From assembly GCA_948474755.1 (NCBI GenBank), contig CAOLHI010000391.1, positions 124,001 to 188,000 on the forward strand: a stretch of 64,000 bases of DNA, read 5' to 3'. Made by a program: the position numbers and the translations under genes. How positions within the stretch are numbered: position 1 is the stretch's first letter; each line of letters begins with the position of its first letter. A model generated the notes under the pieces. It was not told the DNA's origin. It saw nothing but the letters and a program-made list of their open reading frames with translations, and ran no database searches. This stretch comes from Ctenosaura bakeri. Its lineage: Eukaryota; Chordata; Lepidosauria; Squamata; Iguanidae. Below, one piece after another: positions 22,341 to 34,442 of this stretch.

Positions 22341-24999
22341 AATCAGTGGGTTTTTCCACTAGGTTAGCATGTCTAGCACTTGAGTGACAGTGGAGAGACA
22401 AGTTGGGAGGTCATTCTATTTCATTTCTGGAATATATCCCCATATTTCAAAGTTTAGGTAATTTAATTTTAAAAATACCCTTTTTAAGACAGTTTCCTCC
22501 TGCTGAGATTCCTTTTCTTTGTCTGTGGATTGTGGAAGAAAAGCCAGGACCTGATGCTCAAGGTCAGATCCTGAGAACCAGGAACTCTAAAAAAAGACAG
22601 GATTCACATCATATCTGCCATGGTGCAAAAGCAGACAAGTCATGTATGGGATTCAAAAACTGTGGGAGGATAAGGGAAAGAAATTAGAGATTACAGGCAG
22701 CAACTTCATTAATGGGACAGGACTCTTGACTTTTGAATAACTTTGAGGGATACAGAACTTTCCAGGTGGAATTTTGCTGTGACAAAGAAAACAGGAAGGG
22801 ATTTGACCAAAATAAGACAGCCAATAGCAAGTCAAATCCAAAGGGAATTTTAAAATCCTCATGTTAAAAGTTTTTAAGAGATAGAAAGTCTTTCCTTTCT
22901 GGAATATGCTTATCTGCATCACTGGAAAATTTGGCTTAAGGATTGTGGCCAAAATTGACCCGGGGCAACTTCTCCAGTACAAAGATACATGACTGGATTG
23001 GGTTGATGGTGTCATATTTTACATCAATATTATTTACTACATTCTCTTCAGTTTCCAATGTGCAGCCCCAGAAGCACAGAGAAGGAACATACTCTGGTTT
23101 ACTAAATATCCAGGGAGTTGACAAATTTATAGCTCATGTGCGAACAATAATTTGAGGAATATAACCTTCATACTTCTAAACTTGCTGTGTTAATAGAAAT
23201 GGATAATCTATTTTTTTAAACTGAAAATTAGCTGTATTCCATGAATTGCCATTAGAGAAACATGTACTGAACAGTGGACAACATACAGTTTAATAATATA
23301 GGCAATTGATTAACTGTGGTTTGATTGTTGTGTACAGTATGCAATGGACTTGATAAAATGGATACATCACATTCAAGAGTTTTGCTGTTATTCATGGACT
23401 TCAGAGAATTCTGAGGGTTTTGTTTGCAGTATGTTTTTACTCTACAAAAGCATTCTGTAAAATTGCTGCTTTCTGTATTTCTTGACATATTGCTGATACA
23501 CAGGGTACAACTAGCACACTAATGCTGAAAGATCTGCTTTTTTTAAACAGATTTTTTTGCAATAATAAAGAAGTGGATGTACAAAGAAAAGCCATTTTGA
23601 GAAAATTCATAGTGGACTAGGGAAACTGAGTAGGTCACTACATAAATTTTGCACTAATTTACATTTTGGAAATATGTTTGAACTTGAGAAGACTTTGGAA
23701 AGTATAGTCTTAAATTGTGTCTACATTTGTCCTGCTTCTGACTGTCTCCTCATTTGCTTTATATATTTCAACTGGTTTACAACAAGTACTCTTTTTAATT
23801 TGTGCAGTAAGGAGAATGCACTACATTTCCTACTAAGGCTAATCCAGTCCCTGAAGTGGGAATTCTGAATGGGATTAAGAATAAACAGGAAGAAGAGGTA
23901 CTGTTATGGGTTTGTGGATTCTTCTCTTGCTCCAGGTAATCATTCTTCATCTCTCTGAGCCCAGGATGGAGAATGAGATTACAATTTCAAGATTACAATT
24001 TCCGTCAGTAGTTATGGGAATATGAATGAAAAGAACTGATGAGAGTTGTAGTTGTAGTTCCACTGTGTCAGGAGGGCTACACATTTTTCAAACTTGCCCT
24101 AGGTTTACTTCATAAAGTCCAGCAAAACAGAAATTAATGCTGCAGTCCTACAGATATGGCTTGGTACTGATTTATGAGTATACATATGATTTCAGTACCA
24201 CAAGGAAATACAGTGCCATAGGAGAATCCTCCCTTTCTGTCTCACACACACAGAAGAAAGAATATGGTGCATTGTACCACTGGGATTTTTTTTTTAAAGA
24301 AAAACTTTTAAAAAGTACCTGACCGTATCATAGAGAAACAATTTTTTTCATACACACAAAATGGCAGATGAATGAAACGATCTGTGTATGTTCCAATAGT
24401 AACTCTAGACGTTGTAAAAATTAAAAATAAGAGTAAATATAATGTGGGTAGAAATTTAGTCCTAAAGATATAGATGGCACTGGCTGCAAATGCCCATAGA
24501 TGGACTTGTACCAGTGTAACCTCAGTTACATTCTATATGGAGGGGATTTGCCTCACTGCCAGGATACCTGTCATTGGCAACTACAAGAACCCTGGTTCAG
24601 ATGCTCCAATGACAACTTGGACCTCATTCCTGAAATTCACCAGAGTGCCTTCTCTTGTCCACATGGGCTCCATGCTCACTTACTCAAGACTGGATTCACT
24701 GGTACTGCTGGCCAGGTGGCATGCATGTAGGCAATTCATGTCCAGGCCCACTGCATTCTGAGCCCATCTAAGGAAGAGAATGTAGATGAGCTGGCTCCCA
24801 AGAGGTGACTGATGTTGTCAGATCTAACGGTCCTGATCAGATTTTTGGTGATCTATGTACGTAGATACAGATAGGGTGAAACTCAGTGCTGACTGAGGGC
24901 AGCCGTCTATTCTGCAATCTGTTCATTTTATAAGTATGTGAAATCCTGTAGAGAAACATAAATTGCCTTCTCAGGATTACAGCAATGAGTTTTCGTATG
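22341..24999. other. Gene-free intergenic sequence
   Basis: No repeat or exon was recognised. An open frame at 24474-24761 (95 codons), with an overlapping 76-codon frame, shows no domain and is likely chance. Candidate unique sequence downstream of WNT7A. Confidence 0.5.
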
Positions 25000-25090
25000 A
25001 TCACAGAATAATAGAGCTGGAAGAGACCACAGGGGCCATCCAGTCCAACACCCTGCCATGCAGGAACCTACGTGATCAGGGCCATCTGAC
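25000..25090 (-). mobile_element. CR1 LINE, 3' end fragment
   Basis: atcacagaataatagagctg, gaagagaccacaggggccat and ccagtccaacaccctgccat match the 3' end of CR1 as at 2011. It is short and truncated on the 5' side. Confidence 0.88.
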
Positions 25091-25167
25091 TTCACAAGGA
25101 ACATCCACCGATTACTAAATCTATTAAGGATTATACTGTTAAGCACACAAGCAAAACTGTGCATTTT

Positions 25168-25265
25168 CATTTTTTTTAAAAAAATATTCTTTTATTGTTC
25201 AAAAATTGTATTAAAAAGGGTTTTTTAAAAAAAAGAAAAAGGAAAAAGAATTAATTAAAAAGAAT
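25168..25265. repeat. Homopolymer-rich T/A stretch
   Basis: T runs followed by A runs, including attcttttattg and aaaaagaaaaaggaaaaaga. It could be a reversed poly(A) tail of a LINE, but no element body is identified. Similar patches lie at 28752-28800 and 34788-34860. Confidence 0.5.
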
Positions 25266-25692
25266 AAATTGGCAAACAATAAACTGAAAATTCAGCAATG
25301 AAAAATCACCTAAGCGTAAACTGTGCCCACACATCCAAGCAGCTGTCCATGTAACGCTTATATCTACATGTCATGCATTCAAAATGTCAAAAGAGGAATT
25401 AGGTCCAATCTCTCTTAAATAATAAAGAATGGTATTTGTCTTTCCAATGCTGCAATAAAAGTTCCTTTAGTCACTGAATGGGCACGGAGAAGTCCATTGA
25501 CTAGAAATTCATTTCCAGGATGTGGGCAAACAATTCATAAGCATAAGTAAGTCTGTGAAACTCAAAGCTTGCAGCAAAACAAAGTTAATTCAACTTTGCA
25601 GAGCATTTCCCCAAAGGAAGTTACCTTTGCAACCTTACTCTGCTCTGATGCTAATCCTTCCAAATCTGATCCCAGGCTCATATTGTCTCATA

Positions 25693-25856
25693 GGCCATTT
25701 CTGCACTAGACTGTTATAGAGCTATCATTCCACTTGCAACATCCTATGGAGTCCTAGGGTTTGCAGTTTTGGGAGGGGTTGGATGCAAACCCCAGGATTC
25801 CATAGGATGTTGCAAGTGGAATGATAGCACTATAACAGTCTAGTGTGGAAATGGCC
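25693..25856. mobile_element. 164-bp near-perfect palindromic MITE, 3-bp target duplication
   Basis: Arms of about 73 bp pair almost completely: GGCCATTTCTGCACTAGACT … and its complement ending AGTCTAGTGTGGAAATGGCC, around a spacer of about 18 bp. ATA flanks both sides (25690-25692 and 25857-25859). Single-stranded, it would form a long hairpin. No coding capacity. Confidence 0.92.
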
Positions 25857-27626
25857 ATAGTTGGGTTTGCTCATGAGGGCAACTTTGGCCTTCCAGCACT
25901 TCCTCATTCTACTCTTTCTGCCTTTTTCTATTCCAGTCTGCTCCAGTCTTCCAAAATGACCTCATAGTGGAACAGATCAGCAGGGGCACCAGTACAATCC
26001 CTCTCTTTCTAGGAATCACATAATCTTCTCTCATTTCATATTTCCTTTGGGAAATAAAGGTCTAGAATACAGAAACACAAGTACAACATCCCACATGCAA
26101 GAAGCTCTGGGAAACATTTCTGATCCCGAGTACGAGTTTAATAAAGAACTGGAAATTACATTTCATAGGCCTGTTTGAAATGAGGTGAGCATGGGAAATG
26201 CCATTGCAACATTTCAGATGCCAGAAAGGGACAGTGACTTTTAGACAAAGGGATCCTGTCACTTGCATTGATCCTACCCCATGCCAGGTTGAACAGGGAG
26301 TAGACAAGTGAAGACAGTAGTAATGGAGAGATATAACAACACATGAAATTGTGGGGTCTTTGAAAGGAAGGGGATTGCACAAGGTAAGATGATAAAAAAA
26401 AAGAAAGAGAAGAAATAGGAGTGAGCCAGTGGGAGTCTGACCAAAATCTAGGAACAGTGTCTGCTTTTGACAGAAAAGTACCAGTCCTCATTGCTGTGCC
26501 AAAGTGATGCTTGATTGGGCTGACAAACATACCAGAGGTTGTAAGCACCGCTACACAGTTGTTTTGTTGTATAGTGACTTTTTGTGTTGAGGAATAAACC
26601 AATAGTGATTAAAAAAGAAATTGGCTAAGATATACTAAGAAAGTGAAAAGATTTCAAGGAAATATTTCATTTTGTAAATGTAAGTTAATGTTGTGTTGCA
26701 TGTGCATTTTGAAAAGGCAAATGCAATAAGACAAGCAAATAAGTACAAGCTGTCCAAAATGTCTTTCCTTTTAAGAACCATCCATACAAAACAAGGAGCT
26801 TTTGAGACTGGGAGGCAATATGCCATGTTTGCACAAATTTAAACAGAGACATGTCTTTCAACATGATAATCAACAAACTTTTAAAAACTGCTGTCTTAAT
26901 TTAAACATCTGGTATTGTAAGACTGGGATGTAAAGAGCTAGAAAAAATAATTGTGCATATATTGTTGGATCTCTTGAAATATTTGCAGAACTACATGGAG
27001 AATTTTGAATTCTGTTCAAAGATCTGATCTCAAATTTCAATTTCAGAACTATAGACTATTATTTGGGGTCAGATATACTATATGTAGAAAGGAGATAATG
27101 TATTTTACATGTTATTTGTCATTCATTCAACAGGAATAATGGCCAGCCTAGGTTTTTGACACTTCAGACAGAAAAGTACACTACTTTTTCTTTCCTTTCT
27201 TGGCAGTAAAATACAATGAGAATAAATGAAGTAACTAACAGTTCTCAGCTGTTTCATGACACCCCGAAAAAGGCTCATTCTGCCTAATGGTGCTGAATTT
27301 ATAACACGCTCTGTTTTACTTTTCCTAACTCCGTGGTTCAACCACAGCTTTTCTGTCAGTCAGTAGGATCTGCTCTCTAGTTAATGAAGGAATCTTTGCA
27401 TTATGCCATTAAAGAGTGGTAATGGTGGCAAAAAAGGATTTCAATTCTAATCCCTTTTTAACAAAAAGTCAAAATTTTGCACATATCTAATTCTTAAGAA
27501 ACCCGTCCACACAATCCAGATAGACAAGAAGCAATTTTTTACAATAGCTTTCCAAGACACATAGATATTGAACTGCTGCAGGAACCTTATCTGTAGAAAA
27601 CAGGCAACCACAACCGTTATCATCTG
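25857..27626. other. Gene-free intergenic sequence
   Basis: No repeat or exon was recognised. The minus strand has a 148-codon open frame at 26156-26602 without recognisable domains. It is probably chance. Confidence 0.5.
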
Positions 27627-27829
27627 GCCCCTTTGGACCTTTCTGCACTACACTATTATAGTGTTATTATTCCACTTCCTATAGAATCCTGCAGTTTGCA
27701 GTTTAGGGAGGGGCCTTTAGAATTCTCAGCCAGAGAGCTCTTTGGCCTCAGTGAACTACAAGCCCCAGAATTCCATGGGATGTTGAAAGTGGAATAATAG
27801 CACTATAACAGTATAGTGCAGAAAGGCCC
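27627..27829. mobile_element. Palindromic MITE (GGCCTTTC type), about 200 bp
   Basis: It starts ggacctttctgcactacact and ends with the complement gtatagtgcagaaaggcccc. The interior has gagaattctcagccagagag-like sequence on the opposite strand, cagtttagggaggggcc, and ggaataatagcactataac. This is the longer version of the element at 25693 with a unique centre. Confidence 0.85.
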
Positions 27830-28751
27830 CTAGTCTCTGCCCCCTTCCCTCTTTCATACTTAGGTTCAGGGATGACCTGCACCAGCTATGATGGCTTCTG
27901 ATGATAGGAGGTACATCCAATGGACACTAGCTTAGAGAATTTTTCCATAAATGTTCTGTTGTGTTCAAAACAGTAGTTAAAAACATAGCGACTAAAAGGC
28001 ATGGGTAAATTGAAAGCTCTTGTCCTGCTTCTGGAAAGAGATTGGGCTTGGAGCTAAGTAAGCTTTTCTAGGGAAAGATTTCCAAAGCTAGGGCACCACC
28101 AACATAGAATTTCAGAATCTCCATCCAGCTACGCTCTGAAGGTAAGAGGACTGGAGAAAAGTTTCAGAGAAAACGTAAAATATATCGGTTGTTTCATGGT
28201 GGAGGGGGAAATATCAGCAGGTGCAGAGGAGAATGTCTAATATTTCCAAGACAGTTATCACTTTGAAAGCCATGGGCATCACTATGAACTGACCTTGGCA
28301 AGGATCTGGAAGCCAGTGAAACTATTGATCACACGTGCTTGCTCCCACTTGGTGGTCTATCTGCCATCTACTTAAAAATCATGTTTCCAGATATGTATAA
28401 AATATCACAGTCACCCAGATCGAAATGTGACTCAATTGTGAATGATTGTAGCCAGCCTAGTTTTATCTAGACCAGGGTGAAGCTTCATTGGTAAAGGGTA
28501 CTTGAAGCCAATTGGGGTAAATGTAATGGTAGCCCAGATTATTAACAGAGGACTTGAAAACCATCCAAAACAAGGCAACTATACCATTTCTCAACAAAGA
28601 ACAATCTCCTACCAACAGCATATCTGTATTACTGGAGTGAGGGTCTGTTAACTAGTCCTCATCCAGTCTTTTTCCTGAGAAACTCTTTGAAACCTGACAA
28701 AAAAGGATTTGGAAAAAACCAAAATTGATAAAAAAGGCAGATTGTAACAGA
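27830..28751. other. Intergenic sequence with a possible LINE relic
   Basis: The stretch at about 28250-28500 (gatctggaagccagtgaaac, cacccagatcgaaatgtgac) resembles a block that recurs in squamate genomes with LINE fragments. The similarity is weak. The rest is unrecognised. Confidence 0.3.
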
Positions 28752-29097
28752 GATTTTTTTTTAAAAAAATATTTTTATTAAAATTCATAAATGCAATAAA
28801 ACATTTGGACTTGTTGCATACAATTCAAAGTACGTAATACAAAATAATTTTTAACATCTGGTGAGACCTCATTCCAAATCCATGCTTACTGATAGAAGCA
28901 TTAAGGTTTTCCTAGGCCCTAGACCAGAGCTATCCAAACTTTTCATGCTGGTGTCACACTTTCTAGACATGCATCATTTTGCAACACAATAATTCTGTAA
29001 ATAATTCAGTAAGTGGAGGCAACCCCTCAACATGAGCCCGGCCCACTGCTGCCTCCTTCACCAGGGTCTTCCTCAGTCCAGGGCAGTGGCGGCGGCC

Positions 29098-29237
29098 TGG
29101 GGTTTGTAGTTTACTGAGGCCAAAGAGCTCTCTGGCTGAGAATTCTCAATGCCCCTCCCTAATCTGCAAACCCCAGGATTCCATAGGATGTTGAAAGTGG
29201 AATACTAGCATCATATCAGTGTAGTGTGGAAATGGTC
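29098..29237. mobile_element. Palindromic MITE, partial
   Basis: It has tggggtttgtagtttactga, ggctgagaattctcaatgcc and the right arm ending gtgtagtgtggaaatggtc. The left arm is lost, replaced by GC-rich sequence at 29080-29097. Confidence 0.8.
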
Positions 29238-29428
29238 TTAGTTTTAATCAAATTCTTTGCTCCTCACAAGTTTAGAACTAGATTACAAATTAAGAGAATC
29301 CCTTCTTCTCATTCTCCTCCTCCCCCTGCTAGAGAAAGCAAAACGGCAACAAGATATTCCAAAAAAATCTGTTGAACACAACAGATTAAAAATGGTATCA
29401 ATCTAAGGAAACTGAAATCCTGCTCTTT

Positions 29429-29857
29429 GGTCCTTTTCGCATGGCATTTGCCATGCAAAAGAGCCTCTGGAGCATCACGTAATTGCGAGGAGCCATCCAC
29501 ATGATGTCCTCACAATTGTGCAATGCTGCTGGGACCAACAGGCTCCGGTCGCACACTATTTCATTTTTGACTTCTAGCCGAAAATGGTGTGTGATCATGC
29601 ATCGCTCCAGGGTCCTGCGTGCACTTACTTTGCCTGTGGAGCCTCCGGAGCTGCGGCGCTCACGCTTCCTGCCCCAGCGCAGCCTGGGAAAATCCCAGGC
29701 TGCGCTGCAGAAGGCAAAGGAGGAGCCCTCATGCTGCCTGCTCACTAGCAGGCAGCGGCTGCAGAGGCGAAGCAGCGGGGATGCGAGACCCTCTCGCAAG
29801 GGGCTACTCGCGTGATCCCCGCAACCCAGCACCAAGAAAAGGTGCTCGGAAAGGACC
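29429..29857. mobile_element. 429-bp MITE (family B) with TTT target duplication
   Basis: The left end GGTCCTTTTCGCATGGCATT and the right end ggtgctcggaaaggacc are related as inverted repeats. TTT flanks both sides (29426-29428 and 29858-29860). The interior is CpG-rich and shared with 49005-49425 and 63092-63477: cacgcttcctgccccagcgc, agcctgggaaaatcccaggc. Open frames of 145 and 110 codons here are by-products of the GC-rich interior. No transposase. Confidence 0.9.
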
Positions 29858-32101
29858 TTTACACCCTATGATTCCTAACCCTATTGTTTAATAAACAATA
29901 TTATTCAACATAATTCACTTATAATCCAGTTAAAATGATCTGTATGCACAACATTGCGAAGTTGGACCTAAAGCAACTAACATAGCAATGTGAATTTGAA
30001 GGGCCAGTTACTTGGCTGAATATGGTATTTTGGTCTTGCAGTATGTGATCTTTAAAAAAGTGGCATCTTCCAATGCCAGCTATGAATATTCATTCAAGGG
30101 TATTCAAAACTTACTGCCTTTAAGAGCAGAGCTAACCTTAAGGACACATTCATATAATCTAGTATGAATAAGCAAGGCAGATTCTACATGCTATTTGTGC
30201 TGCCCACAGGTTTACAAGCCAGCATTTATATGCACCACATGCCAATGGGAAGCTTACATTATTTCTCCCTGTACTTGAGTTTTATCAAACATTATGATCA
30301 TCTTGGCACAGTTTGCCTAAAGAACTCTCTCTCTTTCTCAGTTTTTACAACACAGAGATCCCTAACTGGCTACCAAGAAATGTTTAGTTCAAGGCAAAGC
30401 ATGGTGTCCCCTCACTTTAGATGCATATAATATCAAAGCAGAAATAAAGAAGAATGTTCTAGAAACAAAGATGAATGGCTTATAGCAAATTAGGCTCAGT
30501 GTAACTAAGCATGTTTTTGTTTGTTGCAAGCAGGGTGGGGTGGGGGTTGTGTTTTCTAGAAAAGTTGCCAAGGCCTCTCAGCCTGCCAATTCTCTCACCC
30601 TTATCATTCCAGAAAAAATTCTTTTCTACCAGCAAGTTTATGGCTGGTGATGAAACCTTCAGCGCTGAGAAAACAGGAGTTTCTGTACACTGTGTACTCC
30701 TGGAAGTGGCCCAAAGCAAAATGCTATGAGTAAAAAAGCTAACCACTGTTGTGCACCATTGACAGACTATTCAGTAGCACTTCACTGAGAAACTTCACTC
30801 ACAGTTTTGTTAACTATGGCACTTATCAACAACCACTGATACTCTCTCCCAAAAAAGGGAAACAATGCTCTCCATTATACCTCTAAAGCTGAAGCCACTA
30901 ATGGTCCAAAAATGACATAGAATTGAGGCCAATGCAATACAATTAATAACATGTATATCAGAAATATAATTTACTATATTATATAATATACAATTACATA
31001 ATATATCTGTATGATACAATCATGTATACAATGAATGCATTATATATACGTGTGCTCCCTAATTCATTCAGTACTATGGCTCATCACTTTGAAGCCTATC
31101 TTCTCCTTTTGAAAGTGCTGATATATTTAGGAAGCCAAATAACTGGCCTCATAAGAGTGGCATGAACCTAGCAGAACTTTGGATCTAGCATTTCTTCTTC
31201 TGTTAGTTCTCCCAAACCCACCACACTACCTGAGATGTTTTTGCACTTGGTATAAATTGTGCAGGAATTCAAGATTGCTTGTACTCTGTTTAAATCCATT
31301 GGATGTGATCACTTAACTAAATAACCTATGCCCACTGATTTTAGTGTGGGATGGATGCACTTAACATTTAATTCTTGATGTCCAATCTATTTAATTTTAG
31401 CTTCAGTGATTTTTGCCACATAGATGGAGAATGGAACTCAAAGTCAAAGGAGTGGTTTGCCAGGCGTTACCTCAAAATTAGACCCAAGGCTGTTTTCTTA
31501 CCTGTGTACACCTTTGTCTTGCCTGTAACTAGGAGGTTGTCATACATTATCAACAGAACCATTTGGTAAGCAATTTTGAATTTGTCTCCATGCAAGGAGT
31601 GTGTCCTTCACTTGGGTAGGTGGAACCTTGCAGGAAGATCTCCAGTCCAAGATAAAATGCCAGTAAAGACTTGAACCAAAAAACAGATGAACCCAGGAAG
31701 GGTAATTTGGAAGCAGAGTCAGAGAACAGGGCCCTAGTAAAAACTACAGTCAAAACCCAGAATACTACCTAACTCCAAGGTAAGCCAAGTAAAGAGGATC
31801 CACAACTAAATTGAAGTAACATGACAAGGTTTAGCCAGTCTAGTCTTGGATAGCAAGACAAGTCAAAGGCAAGCCAAGGTCAGATGCTAGCAGATCAAGC
31901 ATCACATGATACAAGGAACAGTGGGCAGGCTCTGGTAACCAGGAGACCCATTAGCTGGAATTCTCTGTCACACTGTATGTTTACACACACTTAGCTATGT
32001 AGCAGAGGGGCTCAGAAGCCCTGTTAGTGAATTGTAAAGATTTGTTTAACAGAACATCGAAAAGAGTGTCCTGATGCGCATGGGGACTCCTAGACAATGT
32101 G
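29858..32101. other. Gene-free intergenic sequence
   Basis: AT-rich, with an almost pure AT patch at 30965-31050. The stretch at 31600-31960 is rich in caag/aagtc motifs (agacaagtcaaaggcaagcc) but is not assigned to a family. Confidence 0.5.
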
Positions 32102-32224
32102 CCAATGTGCATTGGTCACTTTTCTGGCTCCCCTATATAGTCCCAATGTGCATAGGTCACTTTTCTGGCTCCCCTATATAGTCCCAATGTGCATTGGTTA
32201 CTTTTCTGGCTCCCCTACATAGTA
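32102..32224. repeat. 41-bp tandem repeat, three copies
   Basis: Units start at 32102, 32143 and 32184. Each holds ccaatgtgcattgg (or one-base variants), then cacttttctggctcc and ccctatatag. The copies differ at only a few positions, so the array is young. The first part is an imperfect palindrome with CCAAT on both strands, and the last part looks like a TATA box. No gene follows. Confidence 0.95.
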
Positions 32225-33129
32225 ACGTAATAGCAGCCCTTTACTGGATACAGATGTTACAGAATTGCCCAATTCTATTTCCCCCAAACATAAGTCCATT
32301 TACAAAGATGTAAATCCCCAACAGGACTCCAGCTTTCATTTTCAACAACCTTACAGTCCTAAGATTGAGATTTATATTGTTGTACTTGAAGGGCCATAGT
32401 GCATACTGAGCTCCTATTTGGCAGGCATTTTGGCAGCTGATCTCTATGGGAGGAAGAACCTTTTCTCCCCTATTCACAGGGAAGCTCCTACTATTGAGAA
32501 GTCTTCCCTCCTCAACAGTACAAGGCCAGCCTTGACCCAGTAGCTTCTAAGTAAACTCACATCCTCTATATTCTCAGAAACTGAAATGGAGTCCAGCCAC
32601 GTTTTCTGAGTCCATTGCCAAACTGCAACCATCTATTTATAGTCTACTGTACTCCTGAGGCTTTTGAGTTTTCTCCATCCTTAGGTTCTGCAGGCTCAAA
32701 GATGTTTTCACTGGAGAAACCTTCCTTTGGGGCCATGATGACTGTTTTTGAGAAGTACTGAGTACTTTTCAATGTGGCACTGCCACATAACAAAATAGGC
32801 AAACACAATGGAATAATTCACTCACGGTAACTATGCCCCATCTAAGGACAACTGGTGAAACTTCCAGAACAAGAGAATGGCCAAATAAATTGAACTTTTT
32901 TGGTTGTAGTGGGGGCAGAGGGAGAATTAGAAAGGCATTTTATCTAACTATTCTTGTTTCTTTCGTACAAAGTATGGGCACCAGTCAGATTATTTCAATG
33001 CTTGTCCATGTCTAATTGCATGTTTAATGAACTGAATTCAGATTTAATGCTGGAGAGGAAAACTTCTTGGAATATATATTGTGTTTATTTAGGCCAGAAC
33101 CATTTGAATGAAAGTACAGAATCAATCAA
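32225..33129. other. Gene-free intergenic sequence
   Basis: No repeat or exon was recognised. Confidence 0.5.
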
Positions 33130-33570
33130 AGCCTAAAGGAAGCTGGCAAAAAGTCAGTGCCTTAGCAAGTTCGTTGACTCCTCCATGGGAAAAGCTACTG
33201 GCAGCCGACTGATGCATTCTTAACATTAGTCGCATAACACCAATTTATTTCATAACGAGAAGAGTAAAGGTGATGCACAGCCCCTAATTGATGACTGTGG
33301 CACCAACGTTGTCATTTTGATGACTTGTTTGGGCAGGAGGAGTGGCAGTATCTGGGTGATAGATTGTTTTCTCTTTATCCGGCCACAATGACATCTGCTT
33401 TATTCACAGATCAGCCACCAGTTGCTACAACAACGCCAGTGTGCTTGAGAAAATGTTGTTGAGCTGCTGAGAGAATCTTGGCTTCCCATTAGCAAAATGT
33501 TAACTATGCATAACCAAAGAGTGTTTGGTTTTTGTTGTCAAAGGGGGAGTCAATGCTGGCCAATAAGTAA
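33130..33570. promoter_or_regulatory. Candidate conserved non-coding element (unproven)
   Basis: This is a high-complexity, repeat-free, balanced-composition stretch with many homeodomain- and SOX-like motifs: cccctaattgatgactg, tagattgttttc, cccattagcaaaatg. It contains no open frame of note. Location downstream of a developmental gene makes an enhancer plausible, but conservation cannot be seen from one sequence. Confidence 0.35.
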
Positions 33571-33829
33571 GAATGTTTAGGGGAAAGAAAAAAAGGGGGA
33601 AAAAGAATTTACATTCAAAAAGTAAAGGAGAGCGGGGTTAACCCATGATATCGCCATGACTCAAAAACACTCTCCTAGAATTCATTAGGAGGGTCAGGAA
33701 AGAACAGAAAAGATATAAGGAGATTAAAACAGAAAGAACTAGTAAACCTTCCAGGGAGGAGCTTCTTGTCTACAGCCAGAGAGGCCAAGGACTCTGCCCT
33801 CCATTTTCACTGGGAACTTGTTTCTGCAT

Positions 33830-34000
33830 TGCTTTGCTAATAAGTCTTTCCCTCCTCTCTTGACAATTAACAATTTTCAGGTTTGTAACTTGACAAAAGG
33901 CTGTGTGGACAAAGTTATGCGGTTGCCATAGAACTACTCTTGTCATCTGCTCATAGCAAGGATAGGCAGCGCCCTTTCAAGCTGATGCTTTCCAAACCGT
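33830..34000. promoter_or_regulatory. Second repeat-free island near the candidate element
   Basis: It contains tttgctaataagtctttccc, gacaattaacaattttcagg and gcggttgccatagaac (RFX-like). Repeat-free and gene-free. Regulatory role is inferred only from composition. Confidence 0.25.
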
Positions 34001-34334
34001 GATCAGTTACAATGAAATACCAAGTATGGTAGAACTGGTACAAGCGAAAGGTGATTCATATGGGAGCAGGGGGCATATTAGAAAGCAAATGAAACAGAGA
34101 AGAACCACAAGGCTCTCTCAGCCACCCAGAGAGCCTGGGGAAAGCCTAGGCATTGCTTCCCCCTCCCCCTCCTCCATCAAAGACAAAGAGAGGAAAAGAT
34201 TATGAAATATTGAGACCTACAAATTCAGAGCCTCTGGAAAAAGCAAACAATTGTGAGAGCAATTTCAAACAGACTAACAAACATCTGAATCAAATAATAG
34301 ATAGATTATAACAGCACAGTCCCCCAAAATTGGA

Positions 34335-34442
34335 CCATGCCACATTATTCAGTGGTGATACACTGGTTCCTAGATTCTTGGTTAGAATTGATAGAAATGA
34401 TTATCAAAATTCCAGTTAATAATATCTGTTAAACCATAATAT
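34335..34442 (+). repeat. Unclassified repeat, pair with 17125-17232
   Basis: See the partner: ttcctagattcttgg, gattatcaaaattccagtta and atctgttaaacc occur in the same order. Diverged. Confidence 0.5.

Noticed and set aside
24474..24761. Two overlapping open frames on the + strand
   Set aside because: Overlapping frames without conservation evidence; likely chance.
26156..26602. 148-codon minus-strand open frame
   Set aside because: No recognisable domain, low-complexity serine/leucine-rich content and no promoter or splice context.
29398..29891. Open frames of 90-145 codons
   Set aside because: Lie within MITE family B. The same DNA in copies at 49005 and 63092 gives different, non-conserved frames.
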